The notes: generated by a model from the letters alone, not told the origin. A DNA stretch of 8,500 nucleotides from an uncultured Chloroflexota bacterium (GCA_903837815.1 CAILWD010000186.1:1-8500), one strand, 5' to 3'; counted from the stretch's first letter, positions 1 through 6,387 are shown. Numbers and translations are program-made.

Positions 1-206
1 AGCTTTTCGCTGATGTCCCTGGCTTTGAGGTGCAGTTCCTGCGGGATGAGATAACCAACCGCGCGGTTCTGTTTTTCCCAATCACGGGAACGCTTTGCCT
101 TGGTGCGTTTGTGTTCCATCGCGGTTTGCACCGGGAACAGGGCATGGACTTCCCGCGGCTGGATGACCGCTTCTTCAGGGGATGAGATTGGATTCTGGCG
201 CGCCAT
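1..206 (-). CDS. Small basic protein following parA, possible DNA-binding partition partner (3' end outside window)
   Basis: An open frame of 68 complete codons runs off the left edge, starting at an ATG eight bases after the parA stop codon. A good ribosome binding site, GAGGTG, overlaps the parA stop and lies about six bases before the ATG, which supports both the start and co-expression with parA. The N-terminal half is polar and the middle is strongly basic (MEHKRTKAKRSRDWEKQN). It is followed by RAVGYLIPQEL and an amphipathic segment. A basic stretch followed by a short beta-like segment and a helix resembles the start of a ribbon-helix-helix or ParB-like small DNA binder. That would suit a gene directly after a ParA ATPase, but it is an inference from pattern and position. 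The C-terminal part is missing, so the family cannot be fixed. Confidence 0.7.
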   Translation of the reverse strand, partial: MARQNPISSPEEAVIQPREVHALFPVQTAMEHKRTKAKRSRDWEKQNRAVGYLIPQELHLKARDISEK

Positions 207-214
207 GCCACACC

Positions 215-961
215 TCACGAAAACTTGATCACGTGCTGGCAAAGCGTGTGATACTCATGCGTGGCGCGGTGCTGCGGGTCCATCTCGTGCGCGACCTTGC
301 CTTCGGCGGGCGCTTCGCGCAGCAGGGTGGTGCGATGAACGGGCGGCAGGACGGCTTCGCCGAAGTTGCGGGTCAGTTCCTGCATGGTCTCTTTCGACTC
401 GCTCGAGACTTCGTCGTAGAAGGTGGGCAGAATCCCAAGCAGTTTCCCCTCCCACCCCTGTTTCGCCAGCTGCCCCAGCGTGTTGACCACCTGCCCCAGT
501 CCGTTGGTGGAGAAGAATTCGGTGGCGCTGGGGATCAGCACGCGGTCCGCGGCGAAGATGGCGCGTTCCTGAATGCCGCCCACGCTGGGCGCGGTGTCGA
601 TGAAGATGTATTGGTATTCACGAAACGGGCGCAGCAGTCCGCGGATGAAATCGAGCGGGCGGTTTTCGGCATTGATGACGATCTGGGCGGTGGCGGTGGT
701 GCGGTCGCCGGGGATGATGGAGAGTCCCTTCCTGCCAGTGGCGCGGATGAATTCGCGCGGGTCGCGTCCCGTGTTGACCATCAGGTTGAAGGCGCCAGGC
801 TCCGGGTTAAGTCCCAGCCCGATGGCGCATTGTCCCTGCGGGTCGAAGTCCGCAATCAGAACCTGCCTGCCGCTGAATGCCAGTTGGGAAGCAAGGTTGA
901 GGACGGTGGAGGTTTTTCCCACGCCTCCCTTTTGATTGGTGACGGTGATGATGGTGGTCAT
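215..961 (-). CDS. parA: ParA-family (MinD/Soj-like) partition ATPase
   Basis: The 248-residue protein is a deviant Walker-type P-loop ATPase of the ParA family. These enzymes form ATP-dependent dimers on DNA and move a cargo such as a plasmid, an integrated element, the chromosome origin or a protein complex. Visible motifs are the deviant Walker A KGGVGKT at residues 11-17 (signature lysine K11), the A' motif DFDPQG at 38-43, and Walker B FIDTAPS at 120-126. The length is typical of short ParAs that lack an N-terminal HTH. The ATG at 961 is chosen because the family N-terminus starts there and an AAGGAA site precedes it; the longer open frame upstream belongs to the overlapping gene. The start overlaps the stop of the preceding small gene as ATGA. 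The membrane proteins in the same operon leave open a non-plasmid role such as positioning a complex. Confidence 0.95.
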   Translation of the reverse strand: MTTIITVTNQKGGVGKTSTVLNLASQLAFSGRQVLIADFDPQGQCAIGLGLNPEPGAFNLMVNTGRDPREFIRATGRKGLSIIPGDRTTATAQIVINAENRPLDFIRGLLRPFREYQYIFIDTAPSVGGIQERAIFAADRVLIPSATEFFSTNGLGQVVNTLGQLAKQGWEGKLLGILPTFYDEVSSESKETMQELTRNFGEAVLPPVHRTTLLREAPAEGKVAHEMDPQHRATHEYHTLCQHVIKFS

Positions 962-1254
962 GTGGTTTCCTTTTCGTTGTCTTGCGGTTTCAAGGTCGAG
1001 TAGCCCTGGTCGTCGCGCTCGAATTGCGCGTTTTCGATCACGACCACGGCGAGCGGTTTTCCGCTGGCGTCCTGGGTGTTGGCGACTTTGATGCCGCCAG
1101 CGGTTTGGTCGAGCGTCCATAACGCTCCGAGCGCAAGGGCGCGCGCTTCCTGCCCATTGGGCAGGCGGCTGGCGCCGCGTCTGCTGACCTGAATGGCGGA
1201 GGAGGGACGCCGTATCTCATCCGCCGAGTTCAGGTCGATCTGCGCCCGGTGCAC
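958..1254 (-). CDS. Hypothetical small protein of the parA operon
   Basis: This 98-residue protein is not recognised. It starts with GTG, sharing one base with the stop of the membrane protein gene (TAGTG), and ends in an ATGA overlap with parA. These two junctions, rather than homology, are the main support for it being real. No strong ribosome binding site precedes the GTG, so translation probably depends on coupling. The sequence is soluble, with no signal peptide or membrane helix. It has a basic, serine-rich part (residues 15-35, RRPSSAIQVSRRGASR), a central alanine/leucine helix ending ALWTLD, a beta-like segment PLAVVVIENAQFE, and an acidic/polar tail. It could be a small adaptor between the membrane protein and ParA, but nothing in the sequence proves this. 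Confidence 0.7.
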   Translation of the reverse strand: MHRAQIDLNSADEIRRPSSAIQVSRRGASRLPNGQEARALALGALWTLDQTAGGIKVANTQDASGKPLAVVVIENAQFERDDQGYSTLKPQDNEKETT

Positions 1255-2111
1255 TAAGGGGAGGGATGAGTCCCGTTCGGGTGGATGATGGGTTCCTCCA
1301 CGGGAACTGGCGCTGGTTGCTGCTCATCGTTCCTGGGCGGAGTCTCAGGCTCAGGCTGTGGCATGGGAGCAGGAGCAACAGGGGGAACATAAGTGCGCGC
1401 GACAGGCGGTTGCCCTGTCTGGGTGAAGACCTGCGCCGCCGCTTTCAGCCGGTCGAGGAACGAAGGCTTGCGCGCGGGGATTTGCACAGGGATGGCTTGC
1501 GCGGGGTTGGGGATGTCATACGCGGGCAGGTCGATGACGTCGCCCGAAACGGGCAGTCCCAGGTTGCGCTTGACGTCGTTGATCAGGCGCGGGGCGATGA
1601 TTCCGCCTAGGGCGTTGCGCTGTGCCAGCAGCGCGGCTTCGGCTTGTTTCATGGCTTCTTCGGTGATGTTGGCGGTTTCGATTCCCAGGGAGATGTCCGC
1701 GCTGATTTCGGGGGCGGCAATCTTGTATGCGTAGAAGAGGATGACGTGTGCGACTGCCGAGCCAATGAAGCCATAGATCAGGGCGGCATTGACCCAGTCT
1801 GGCGGGGCGATCATTTGTTGTCCGCCGAGCATGACTTCGATGGCGACCATGCCCAGTGTCCCTGCCAGCCCAAGCGCAAAGCCGATGAAGGCGATGGCGT
1901 ACTGGGAAACGGATTTGCAAAGGTAGATAAAGGCGCCCAGCCAGGCGATGGCTGCGATGTCGAACAGGATCATGCCCATGCCCTGCGCGACGAAGTTGCC
2001 GGGGAAGATGTGCGCTAGCGCCTGGAAGGTGTATGAGGCGAGCAAAACGATGACACCCGCGCCAAAGAGCGTGAAGAAGATGGCGGCGATGTTCGGCATG
2101 ATCTTTTTCAT
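1254..2111 (-). CDS. Four-helix membrane protein with proline-rich C-terminal tail
   Basis: The 285-residue protein has four hydrophobic segments at about residues 8-33, 42-64, 70-95 and 107-128. They are followed by a helical soluble region (about 135-200) and a long tail rich in proline, glutamine and glutamate (about 205-285, e.g. PPVAPAPMPQPEPETPP). A family is not recognised; the tail suggests a flexible docking or spacer region. The ATG start is preceded by AGGAGA at normal spacing, and it overlaps the upstream lipoprotein stop as ATGA. The stop shares one base with the GTG of the next gene. Small multi-helix proteins of this kind are common in conjugative elements and in membrane-associated accessory modules. 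Coupling to a lipoprotein on one side and to a ParA ATPase on the other suggests an envelope-linked complex; that is inference. Confidence 0.85.
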   Translation of the reverse strand: MKKIMPNIAAIFFTLFGAGVIVLLASYTFQALAHIFPGNFVAQGMGMILFDIAAIAWLGAFIYLCKSVSQYAIAFIGFALGLAGTLGMVAIEVMLGGQQMIAPPDWVNAALIYGFIGSAVAHVILFYAYKIAAPEISADISLGIETANITEEAMKQAEAALLAQRNALGGIIAPRLINDVKRNLGLPVSGDVIDLPAYDIPNPAQAIPVQIPARKPSFLDRLKAAAQVFTQTGQPPVARTYVPPVAPAPMPQPEPETPPRNDEQQPAPVPVEEPIIHPNGTHPSP

Positions 2112-2461
2112 GGTTGTTCTCCTGTGCAGAATTTGGAATGTACCCAGCCGATGGCTTCGTCTGCGGTGCGGACTTCCATCCAGGTGTTTTGCTGGTCGAG
2201 GACTGTCAGGACAGTTCCCTCACGCAGCCAGGCTTGCGCGGAGCACTGGATCCCGCCACAGGCGCGCAAGGTGAGGACGCTGGCGTTGACCACGCACTCT
2301 GCCTTGGGTGTGGCAGTGGGAGAAGGTGTGGTTTCAGGAAGTTTTTCCAGTTGTGTGGGGGCAGGGTTCGGTTCATCGGCTGCGCTGCCGGTATTGGGAA
2401 CAGGCAGTGTGCAGGACAAGACCGCCAGCAGCATGACCAGGAAGTACAGGGCAGTTTTCAT
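2108..2461 (-). CDS. Lipoprotein with bacterial SH3-like domain
   Basis: The 117-residue protein has a hydrophobic N-terminus (residues 4-16) ending in VLSC, with C17 as the likely lipidated cysteine. A linker rich in Pro, Thr and Glu follows (about 18-53). The C-terminal domain (about 54-117) resembles an extracellular SH3b fold: SVLTLRACGG, then EGTVLTVLDQQNTWMEV, then IGWVHSKF, the usual order of short beta strands ending in a GWV motif. SH3b domains in secreted proteins generally bind cell-wall or other surface ligands. Four cysteines (56, 68, 73, 112) in the exported part may form disulfides. The ATG at 2461 overlaps the stop of the HTH gene as ATGA, and the stop overlaps the start of the membrane protein gene the same way. 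The frame stays open further upstream, but that part is a shadow of the HTH gene. The domain call is by pattern only. Confidence 0.85.
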   Translation of the reverse strand: MKTALYFLVMLLAVLSCTLPVPNTGSAADEPNPAPTQLEKLPETTPSPTATPKAECVVNASVLTLRACGGIQCSAQAWLREGTVLTVLDQQNTWMEVRTADEAIGWVHSKFCTGEQP

Positions 2462-2838
2462 TCTTCGCCCTCCATCATCGGACGGTACAGGTCGGCAAAG
2501 GCATTTGCCACCCGCAGCAGGGCAGTACGCCCTTCGGTGGGCAGGCGGTCGAAGACTCTCATCACGCGGATGCGGTCCGGGTGATATGGGTTGATGGCGT
2601 GGGCTTCGGTCTGCCCGGCCAGCGCGAGCAGTTCTTCGACGTCCCGCCCGGAAATGGCAGAGAGCCGCAGGCAGGTTTCGAGCGATGGTCTGCGGTTGGG
2701 TTCGATGACGAGATAGCGCAGGGTGCCGGGCGTGAGTCCGGCTTTCCGCGCCAATCCCGAGATGGTGGCGTTCTGCTCGTCCGCAAGTTGAACGAGCCAC
2801 TCGCCAAATGGAGAGAGGGTTTTGTATTTCTTGGGCAT
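2458..2838 (-). CDS. XRE/Cro-type helix-turn-helix transcriptional regulator
   Basis: The 126-residue protein carries an N-terminal HTH at about residues 12-65. FGEWLVQLADEQNATISGLA is the first helix pair, ARKAGLTPGTLRYLV the recognition region, and PSLETCLRLSAISGRDVEELLALAG the closing helices, a classic XRE arrangement. The remaining 55 residues are helical and polar and do not match a known effector domain. An ATG 14 codons upstream (2880) lies in the loop of an inverted repeat with no ribosome binding site. The ATG at 2838 has AGGAGG four bases before it and gives the normal start of such proteins. It is the first gene of a coupled series, overlapping the lipoprotein gene as ATGA. It is a likely autoregulator of the operon, and the inverted repeat just upstream is the obvious place for control. 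Confidence 0.9.
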   Translation of the reverse strand: MPKKYKTLSPFGEWLVQLADEQNATISGLARKAGLTPGTLRYLVIEPNRRPSLETCLRLSAISGRDVEELLALAGQTEAHAINPYHPDRIRVMRVFDRLPTEGRTALLRVANAFADLYRPMMEGEE

Positions 2839-2842
2839 GGTG

Positions 2843-2848
2843 CCTCCT
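2843..2848 (-). promoter_or_regulatory. Ribosome binding site deciding the HTH gene start
   Basis: On the minus strand this reads AGGAGG, four bases before the ATG at 2838. It favours this start over the in-frame ATG at 2880, which lies inside a hairpin and has no such site. Confidence 0.8.
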
Positions 2849-2859
2849 GGTTGGATTGA

Positions 2860-2914
2860 GGCAACAAAAAACGCTTCCATGCTGGAAGCGTTTTGTTTTC
2901 AAGTTTTGGTTGCC
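2860..2914 (-). terminator. Composite inverted repeat / bidirectional hairpin ahead of the HTH operon
   Basis: The core is a perfect 12-base inverted repeat (2868-2879 with 2883-2894) around a three-base loop (TGC). Pairing extends outward as AACA/TGTT if two A residues bulge. An outer pair, GGCAAC at 2860-2865 and GTTGCC at 2909-2914, brackets the whole structure. On the minus strand the hairpin is followed by TTTTTTGTTG, on the plus strand by TTTTGTTTTC, so it can act as an intrinsic terminator either way. It sits between the stop of the 54-codon frame (2916) and the ribosome binding site of the HTH gene. Too little room remains for a promoter between hairpin and gene, so operon transcripts probably start upstream and pass through it. 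It could be a terminator that is read through, an attenuator or an operator. Confidence 0.75.
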
Positions 2915-2915
2915 G

Positions 2916-3080
2916 TCAATCCATTTCGCCATAGGTCATGGCGTCGATGTCTTTTCCCTCTTTATAGAACTCCAGAAGAAGCACTGCATCCTGTGGGGTC
3001 GTGCCAGGTTCAAAAATAATCAGGTCCTGGTCGGGTTGGTAATAGCGGGTTTGCCTCCCGTCGGGACCGCCAAGATACAC
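2916..3080 (-). CDS. Hypothetical small protein or remnant of a truncated gene
   Basis: A 54-codon frame begins at a GTG (3080) and ends at TGA (2916-2918). The product looks protein-like: YLGGPDGRQTRYYQPDQD, then an apolar LIIFEPG segment, then an amphipathic helix DAVLLLEFYKEGKDIDAM, with a polar acidic end. No family is recognised. The ribosome binding site is poor: AGGG lies 11 bases before the GTG. The frame stays open above the GTG for about ten more codons until a TAA near 3115, where GC-rich sequence gives way to AT-rich sequence. This could be the 3' piece of a gene whose start was lost at a junction, or a genuine short gene of the adjacent accessory operon. The strong hairpin just after its stop would suit a real transcript end. 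Confidence 0.45.
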   Translation of the reverse strand: MYLGGPDGRQTRYYQPDQDLIIFEPGTTPQDAVLLLEFYKEGKDIDAMTYGEMD

Positions 3081-3088
3081 AAGAGAAT

Positions 3089-3112
3089 CGACCCTAAAAG
3101 GTCGGTTTTTTT
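3089..3112 (+). terminator. Weak intrinsic terminator-like hairpin, plus strand
   Basis: CGACC (3089-3093) pairs with GGTCG (3100-3104) around a six-base loop, and a run of seven T follows at 3106-3112. The five-base GC-rich stem with a T tract fits a short Rho-independent terminator reading rightwards. No plus-strand gene ends here, so it may be a leftover of older gene order, a guard against antisense transcription, or chance. Confidence 0.4.
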
Positions 3113-3340
3113 GTTAAATTTTGCCGATTTTAGCGTGAAAACAGGGGTAAAAAATAGTTACGCACCGCGAGTTCCATTATCGGGCATTTTTGTACGAACC
3201 CGCGATCTCAGAACTCCTAATGCTTAAGATAAACCCATATCGATTGGGAAAGTCACACCAGTATTTCTTCTTTATCATACGTAGAAATGATACAGTTTTT
3301 CCGAATAAACCAGGGCGGATAAACGAAGTAGCTAGCGCTC
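3113..3340. other. AT-rich intergenic stretch with no recognisable gene
   Basis: Between the end of the metF-like gene (3341) and the small frame ending at 2916 the composition becomes visibly AT-rich compared with both flanks. Open frames here on either strand are short and lack ribosome binding sites and protein-like character. A weak AT-rich inverted repeat, TATCAT (3273-3278) with ATGATA (3287-3292), is present, but it is not followed by a T tract in the minus-strand direction, so I do not call it the terminator of the metabolic operon. A fragment around 3194-3206 looks superficially like a tRNA T-arm but does not fold as one. This is the most likely place for the boundary between the metabolic block and the accessory operon. 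Confidence 0.5.
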
Positions 3341-4795
3341 TCATCCTATTTTCAAAAGATTTGCTTCGGTAACGATGCGCGGTACGATCTCCTCCCAACC
3401 GACCGGCATGATGTGCAGACCGTGGATTCCCTGTTTTCCTTTGATCTTCTCAATTATCTCAAGTGCTATCTTCACGCCTTCCTCCTGCGCACCTTGCGGA
3501 CCGCCTTTTTCATTAGCATCATCCATACGCTTGATAATTGGATCGGGCACATAGACACCCGGCACCTGAGTCATGAAATGGGTCATCTTGGCGCTCTTAA
3601 GCGGCGTGATACCGATCATGATGTATACCTTATCCAGGATATTTCGCTTCGCAATTTCATTGAGCCAGATCTCCATGCGGTCGGGATCGTAAACCAGGTT
3701 GGTTTGGAAGAACTGTGCGCCTGCGTTGACCTTTTTCTCTTCGCGCAAGGCTTGGAATTTCGGGTCAGATGCAAAAGGAGATGCTGCTGCGCCGAGGAAG
3801 AATTTGGGTGGAAATTTGATTTCACGTCCATCCAGATAATGACCTTCATCGCGCATGCGACGCAGGATCCAGATCATCTGAATAGCATCCATATCGTTGA
3901 TATCCATGCGTCCACGCGGCTGTGGAGCAAGTACTGGACTGTCACCTGTCACACAAAGAACATTGCGCACACCCATCGCAGTCGCACCAAGAATCTCGCC
4001 TTGCAAACTTGCGCGCGTGCGGTCGCGCGCGGCGATCTGCATGACTGGTTCTGCTCCGTTTTCAATCGCGAATTTACTGCATGCCCATGAGGTCATGCGC
4101 GGCGTGGCGGAGGCGTTATCTGTAAAGTTGATTGCGGTGACATACGGCTTGACGAGATTGATGTTCTCGATCAATTTTTTCGTGGACATACTCAATGGAG
4201 GCGCGATCTCGCAGGCAACAACAAATTCTCCAGCCTTGAGTCCTCTCTCCAATGCAGATACAGGTTCGGTATAAGCGGGAACATGGTACTTGTCATCTCC
4301 CTGCCACCACTCAGGCTGTCGAACCGTGTGGAAGATCATCTCCCATGTTTTATAACGATTCTCACCTTGATCGAGCACCAGGCTTTTCATCACCTTGCTC
4401 GTGCCGTGCTTGCGAATACAGTCGGCGACATCCTTCCACGTTTCTTCCCCGACCTTTTCCCAATCCAACGGAGGGAGGACTTCAAGTAGTTTTTCTTCAC
4501 GACCCATTTTGAAGGAACGTTCGTAGATCTTGTACCAGATGCAGGGGCGGGTTTTATCCACATAACAATGGTCAGATGTCGAGCCGCCGCATGGACCGTT
4601 GCGCAATCCTTTGGGACATTCCATTGGGCAGATGAACGCCGTCTCTTGCAGTAGGCAATTACCACACATGCGGCATCCAAACAGCGGACCTTTCACGATG
4701 AGTTCTATTTTTGCGAGCGCGCGTTTTTTGAACGGCTCATGTTTGAATGACATGAACGGTGGCTGCCAGCGACGGCCAGGTGTAAAGATAGGCAT
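3341..4795 (-). CDS. metF: Fused MetV-MetF: cysteine-rich (FeS) domain plus methylenetetrahydrofolate reductase
   Basis: The 484-residue protein joins two units that are separate polypeptides (MetV and MetF) in many acetogens. Residues about 20-120 match the MetV/'MTHFR C-terminal' cysteine domain: CRMCGNC, then CPMECPK, then NGPCGG, then CYV and PCIW. The cysteines are 41, 44, 47, 56, 60, 69, 77 and 85, enough for two iron-sulfur clusters (inferred). Residues about 180-480 form the MetF barrel, with CEIAPP at 195-200 (the Glu196 region matching the catalytic glutamate of MetF), ARDRT at 256-260 and LCVTGDSP at 280-287. The enzyme interconverts methyl-THF and methylene-THF; a cysteine-cluster partner suggests a ferredoxin- or other FeS-linked electron route instead of direct NAD(P)H use. 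The ATG has GGAG seven bases upstream, within the end of the DUF1638 gene 13 bases away. It is the last gene of its cluster. Confidence 0.93.
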   Translation of the reverse strand: MPIFTPGRRWQPPFMSFKHEPFKKRALAKIELIVKGPLFGCRMCGNCLLQETAFICPMECPKGLRNGPCGGSTSDHCYVDKTRPCIWYKIYERSFKMGREEKLLEVLPPLDWEKVGEETWKDVADCIRKHGTSKVMKSLVLDQGENRYKTWEMIFHTVRQPEWWQGDDKYHVPAYTEPVSALERGLKAGEFVVACEIAPPLSMSTKKLIENINLVKPYVTAINFTDNASATPRMTSWACSKFAIENGAEPVMQIAARDRTRASLQGEILGATAMGVRNVLCVTGDSPVLAPQPRGRMDINDMDAIQMIWILRRMRDEGHYLDGREIKFPPKFFLGAAASPFASDPKFQALREEKKVNAGAQFFQTNLVYDPDRMEIWLNEIAKRNILDKVYIMIGITPLKSAKMTHFMTQVPGVYVPDPIIKRMDDANEKGGPQGAQEEGVKIALEIIEKIKGKQGIHGLHIMPVGWEEIVPRIVTEANLLKIG

Positions 4796-4808
4796 GCGAT
4801 GTCTCCTT

Positions 4809-5513
4809 TCAGCGAATAAAATGAGCCTGGGTTAACATATCCCCGGGCGGAATAAGTATGAATTCATCCCCCACCTGCTCAAGACCGATGGCTATTTCCA
4901 CCAACTTCCGTAGATAGTCGTCTGTGCCGAGTAATTCTTCGTAGCGCATACCCCAGCGGGCGCAGTAAGCGGCGACTTCCTGCGCTCGTGGTCGATAAGT
5001 CTCCAATTCCTGTTCATTGCGCGCCACCATCATCAAGCGCCGGTAATGGTGATACTGCGTGTCCATTAGGAAGGTGGTTGTCTCTGCGCCATATTTCTCT
5101 TCGTATTTACGGCTCTCCGCCAGTGGATTTGTGCCTGCTTCGAGCCAGCCTTTGGAAAGGTAATACGTGCCAGGTTCCGTATTCATCTCACGAAGGTATG
5201 CTTGATATGAGCCAAGCAGGATTGCGATGCAATCGTCGGTGCGCGGGATGAGCAAATAATGTTTGCCTGCGTTGATGCCATCCAATCCATTTCCACACAG
5301 ACCATATCCCAGTACGATCAAACTCGGTTGCTCAATACTGTCAATTGCCTGTTGAAGGGTCTGACGCAGATTCTTTGGAACGATATGCAGTCCGTAATCA
5401 AAAAAAGTGAGATCTGCGGTAAGTTCATCCGGCAACAGTTGTTCAAGCCAGTGTTGAAAAACCTGGCAAGCTAAAATGACAATGGGTCTGTTTTGTGCAG
5501 TCAACTCGCTCAC
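4809..5513 (-). CDS. DUF1638 family protein in corrinoid methyltransferase operon
   Basis: The 234-residue protein matches the DUF1638 pattern as I know it: VILACQVF near the N-terminus, VLGYGLCGNGL (67-77), PRTDDCIAILLGS (90-102), and a GTYYLSKGWLE block in the middle. Function is unestablished. Family members often sit beside corrinoid methyltransferase genes, as here. Three cysteines, C16, C73 and C95, lie in the conserved blocks with H85 nearby. They could form a metal or corrinoid site, but that is inference. No signal peptide or membrane segment is visible, so it is probably cytoplasmic. The start is GTG, overlapping the methyltransferase stop as GTGA, with only a distant AAGG upstream, so translation is likely coupled. 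Placed between the pterin methyltransferase and the metF-like gene, it is most likely an accessory or maturation factor of the pathway. Confidence 0.88.
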   Translation of the reverse strand: MSELTAQNRPIVILACQVFQHWLEQLLPDELTADLTFFDYGLHIVPKNLRQTLQQAIDSIEQPSLIVLGYGLCGNGLDGINAGKHYLLIPRTDDCIAILLGSYQAYLREMNTEPGTYYLSKGWLEAGTNPLAESRKYEEKYGAETTTFLMDTQYHHYRRLMMVARNEQELETYRPRAQEVAAYCARWGMRYEELLGTDDYLRKLVEIAIGLEQVGDEFILIPPGDMLTQAHFIR

Positions 5514-6385
5514 GACGCGACTTTTGCCTTTTCACGTTTGCGATAGGCTTTGATCCATCCCATGCCATACTCATCGCGTCCCATGGAAAGGTCGGCAGCC
5601 AATACGGCTGTGTGGACTTCAGTCTGTAAGGGATTGGTGATTGGACAGGTCAGACCGGCATGGATCGCCATTGCGATATACGTGGCATTGATAAATTTGC
5701 GGTCTGGCATACCAAACGAAATGTTGCTGGCGCCCATGGAGATGTTGACGCCGAATTCTCTAACGACCATTTCAATTGTATCCAGCGCAATTCTACCGGC
5801 GTTGCTGTCTGCGCTCATGGCCATCGCCAGCGGATCGATAATCACATCTTCAAGCGCAATGCCCAGCTTTGTGGCGCGTTCGATGATGCGTACCGCTACT
5901 GCAAAGCGTTGTTCGGCTGTGGCGGGAATGCCATTAGCATCCATGCACAACCCGATAACCGCCGCACCATGTTCCTTGGCCAACGGCAGGACTCTCTCCA
6001 AAGAATGTTCTTCTCCATTCACTGAATTGATCAAGGCTTTGCCTTCGTACATGGAGAGCGCTGCCGCCAGCGCCAGCGGGTCAGCGGTGTCCATGCACAG
6101 CGGCGCATCCACCACTTCAGTTACATTGCGGATGATTTGTTGGATTAATTCGGGTTCGTTAGCACCAGGCACACCGGCGTTGATATCCAGTGCAGCGGCT
6201 CCAGCCGCCACCTGGTCCAGCGCATCCTTGCGGACAATGTCAAAGTTGCCAGCTTGCAGGGCTTCCAACACAGCCTTGCGCCCGGTGGGGTTGATGCGTT
6301 CGCCGATGATGGCAGTGGGCAAATCTCTGTTGATCTTGATTGTTTTAGTTTTTGATTTCAACAAGGTAGTTAAATTTTCACTCAC
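5510..6385 (-). CDS. Pterin-binding methyltransferase, methyl-corrinoid:tetrahydrofolate type (AcsE/MtgA-like)
   Basis: The 291-residue protein has the dihydropteroate-synthase-like barrel of methyltetrahydrofolate:corrinoid methyltransferases. Motifs include IGERINPTGRK (27-37), LDINAGVPG (66-74), CMDTADP (97-103), INSVNGEE (119-126) and GASNISFGMPDR (218-229). D67, N69, D99, N120 and N123 lie where this family binds the pterin ring. The reaction moves a methyl group between a cob(III)amide on the corrinoid protein and THF. In a demethylating pathway it delivers methyl to THF; in acetogenesis AcsE runs the other way. Length is close to AcsE and MtgA, and the standalone form excludes full MetH. 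It starts with GTG after an excellent AGGAGGTG site lying inside the last codons of the corrinoid gene, two bases after its stop. Choosing between AcsE and MtgA needs a phylogeny. Confidence 0.93.
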   Translation of the reverse strand: MSENLTTLLKSKTKTIKINRDLPTAIIGERINPTGRKAVLEALQAGNFDIVRKDALDQVAAGAAALDINAGVPGANEPELIQQIIRNVTEVVDAPLCMDTADPLALAAALSMYEGKALINSVNGEEHSLERVLPLAKEHGAAVIGLCMDANGIPATAEQRFAVAVRIIERATKLGIALEDVIIDPLAMAMSADSNAGRIALDTIEMVVREFGVNISMGASNISFGMPDRKFINATYIAMAIHAGLTCPITNPLQTEVHTAVLAADLSMGRDEYGMGWIKAYRKREKAKVAS

Positions 6386-6387
6386 TT

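Noticed and set aside
182..1003. Long plus-strand open frame opposite parA.
   Set aside because: It lies antisense to a clear ParA with intact motifs; its glycine/arginine-rich product is typical of a shadow frame in GC-rich DNA.
2462..2932. N-terminal extension of the SH3 lipoprotein frame.
   Set aside because: This part overlaps the HTH gene in another frame, is Arg/His-rich, and the lipoprotein signal begins cleanly at the ATG at 2461.
3190..3215. A fragment like the T-arm and variable region of a tRNA (cgaacccgcgatctc), suggesting a tRNA-linked att site.
   Set aside because: The matching T-stem arm is absent, the loop does not fit TTCRA, and no acceptor or anticodon stem can be drawn.
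3273..3292. AT-rich inverted repeat as terminator of the metF-like gene.
   Set aside because: The six-base stem is weak and on the minus strand is followed by AAGAAG instead of a T run.
3177..3398. Minus-strand 73-codon frame after the metF-like gene.
   Set aside because: It starts inside the metF-like gene in another frame, lacks a ribosome binding site and its product shows no conserved character.
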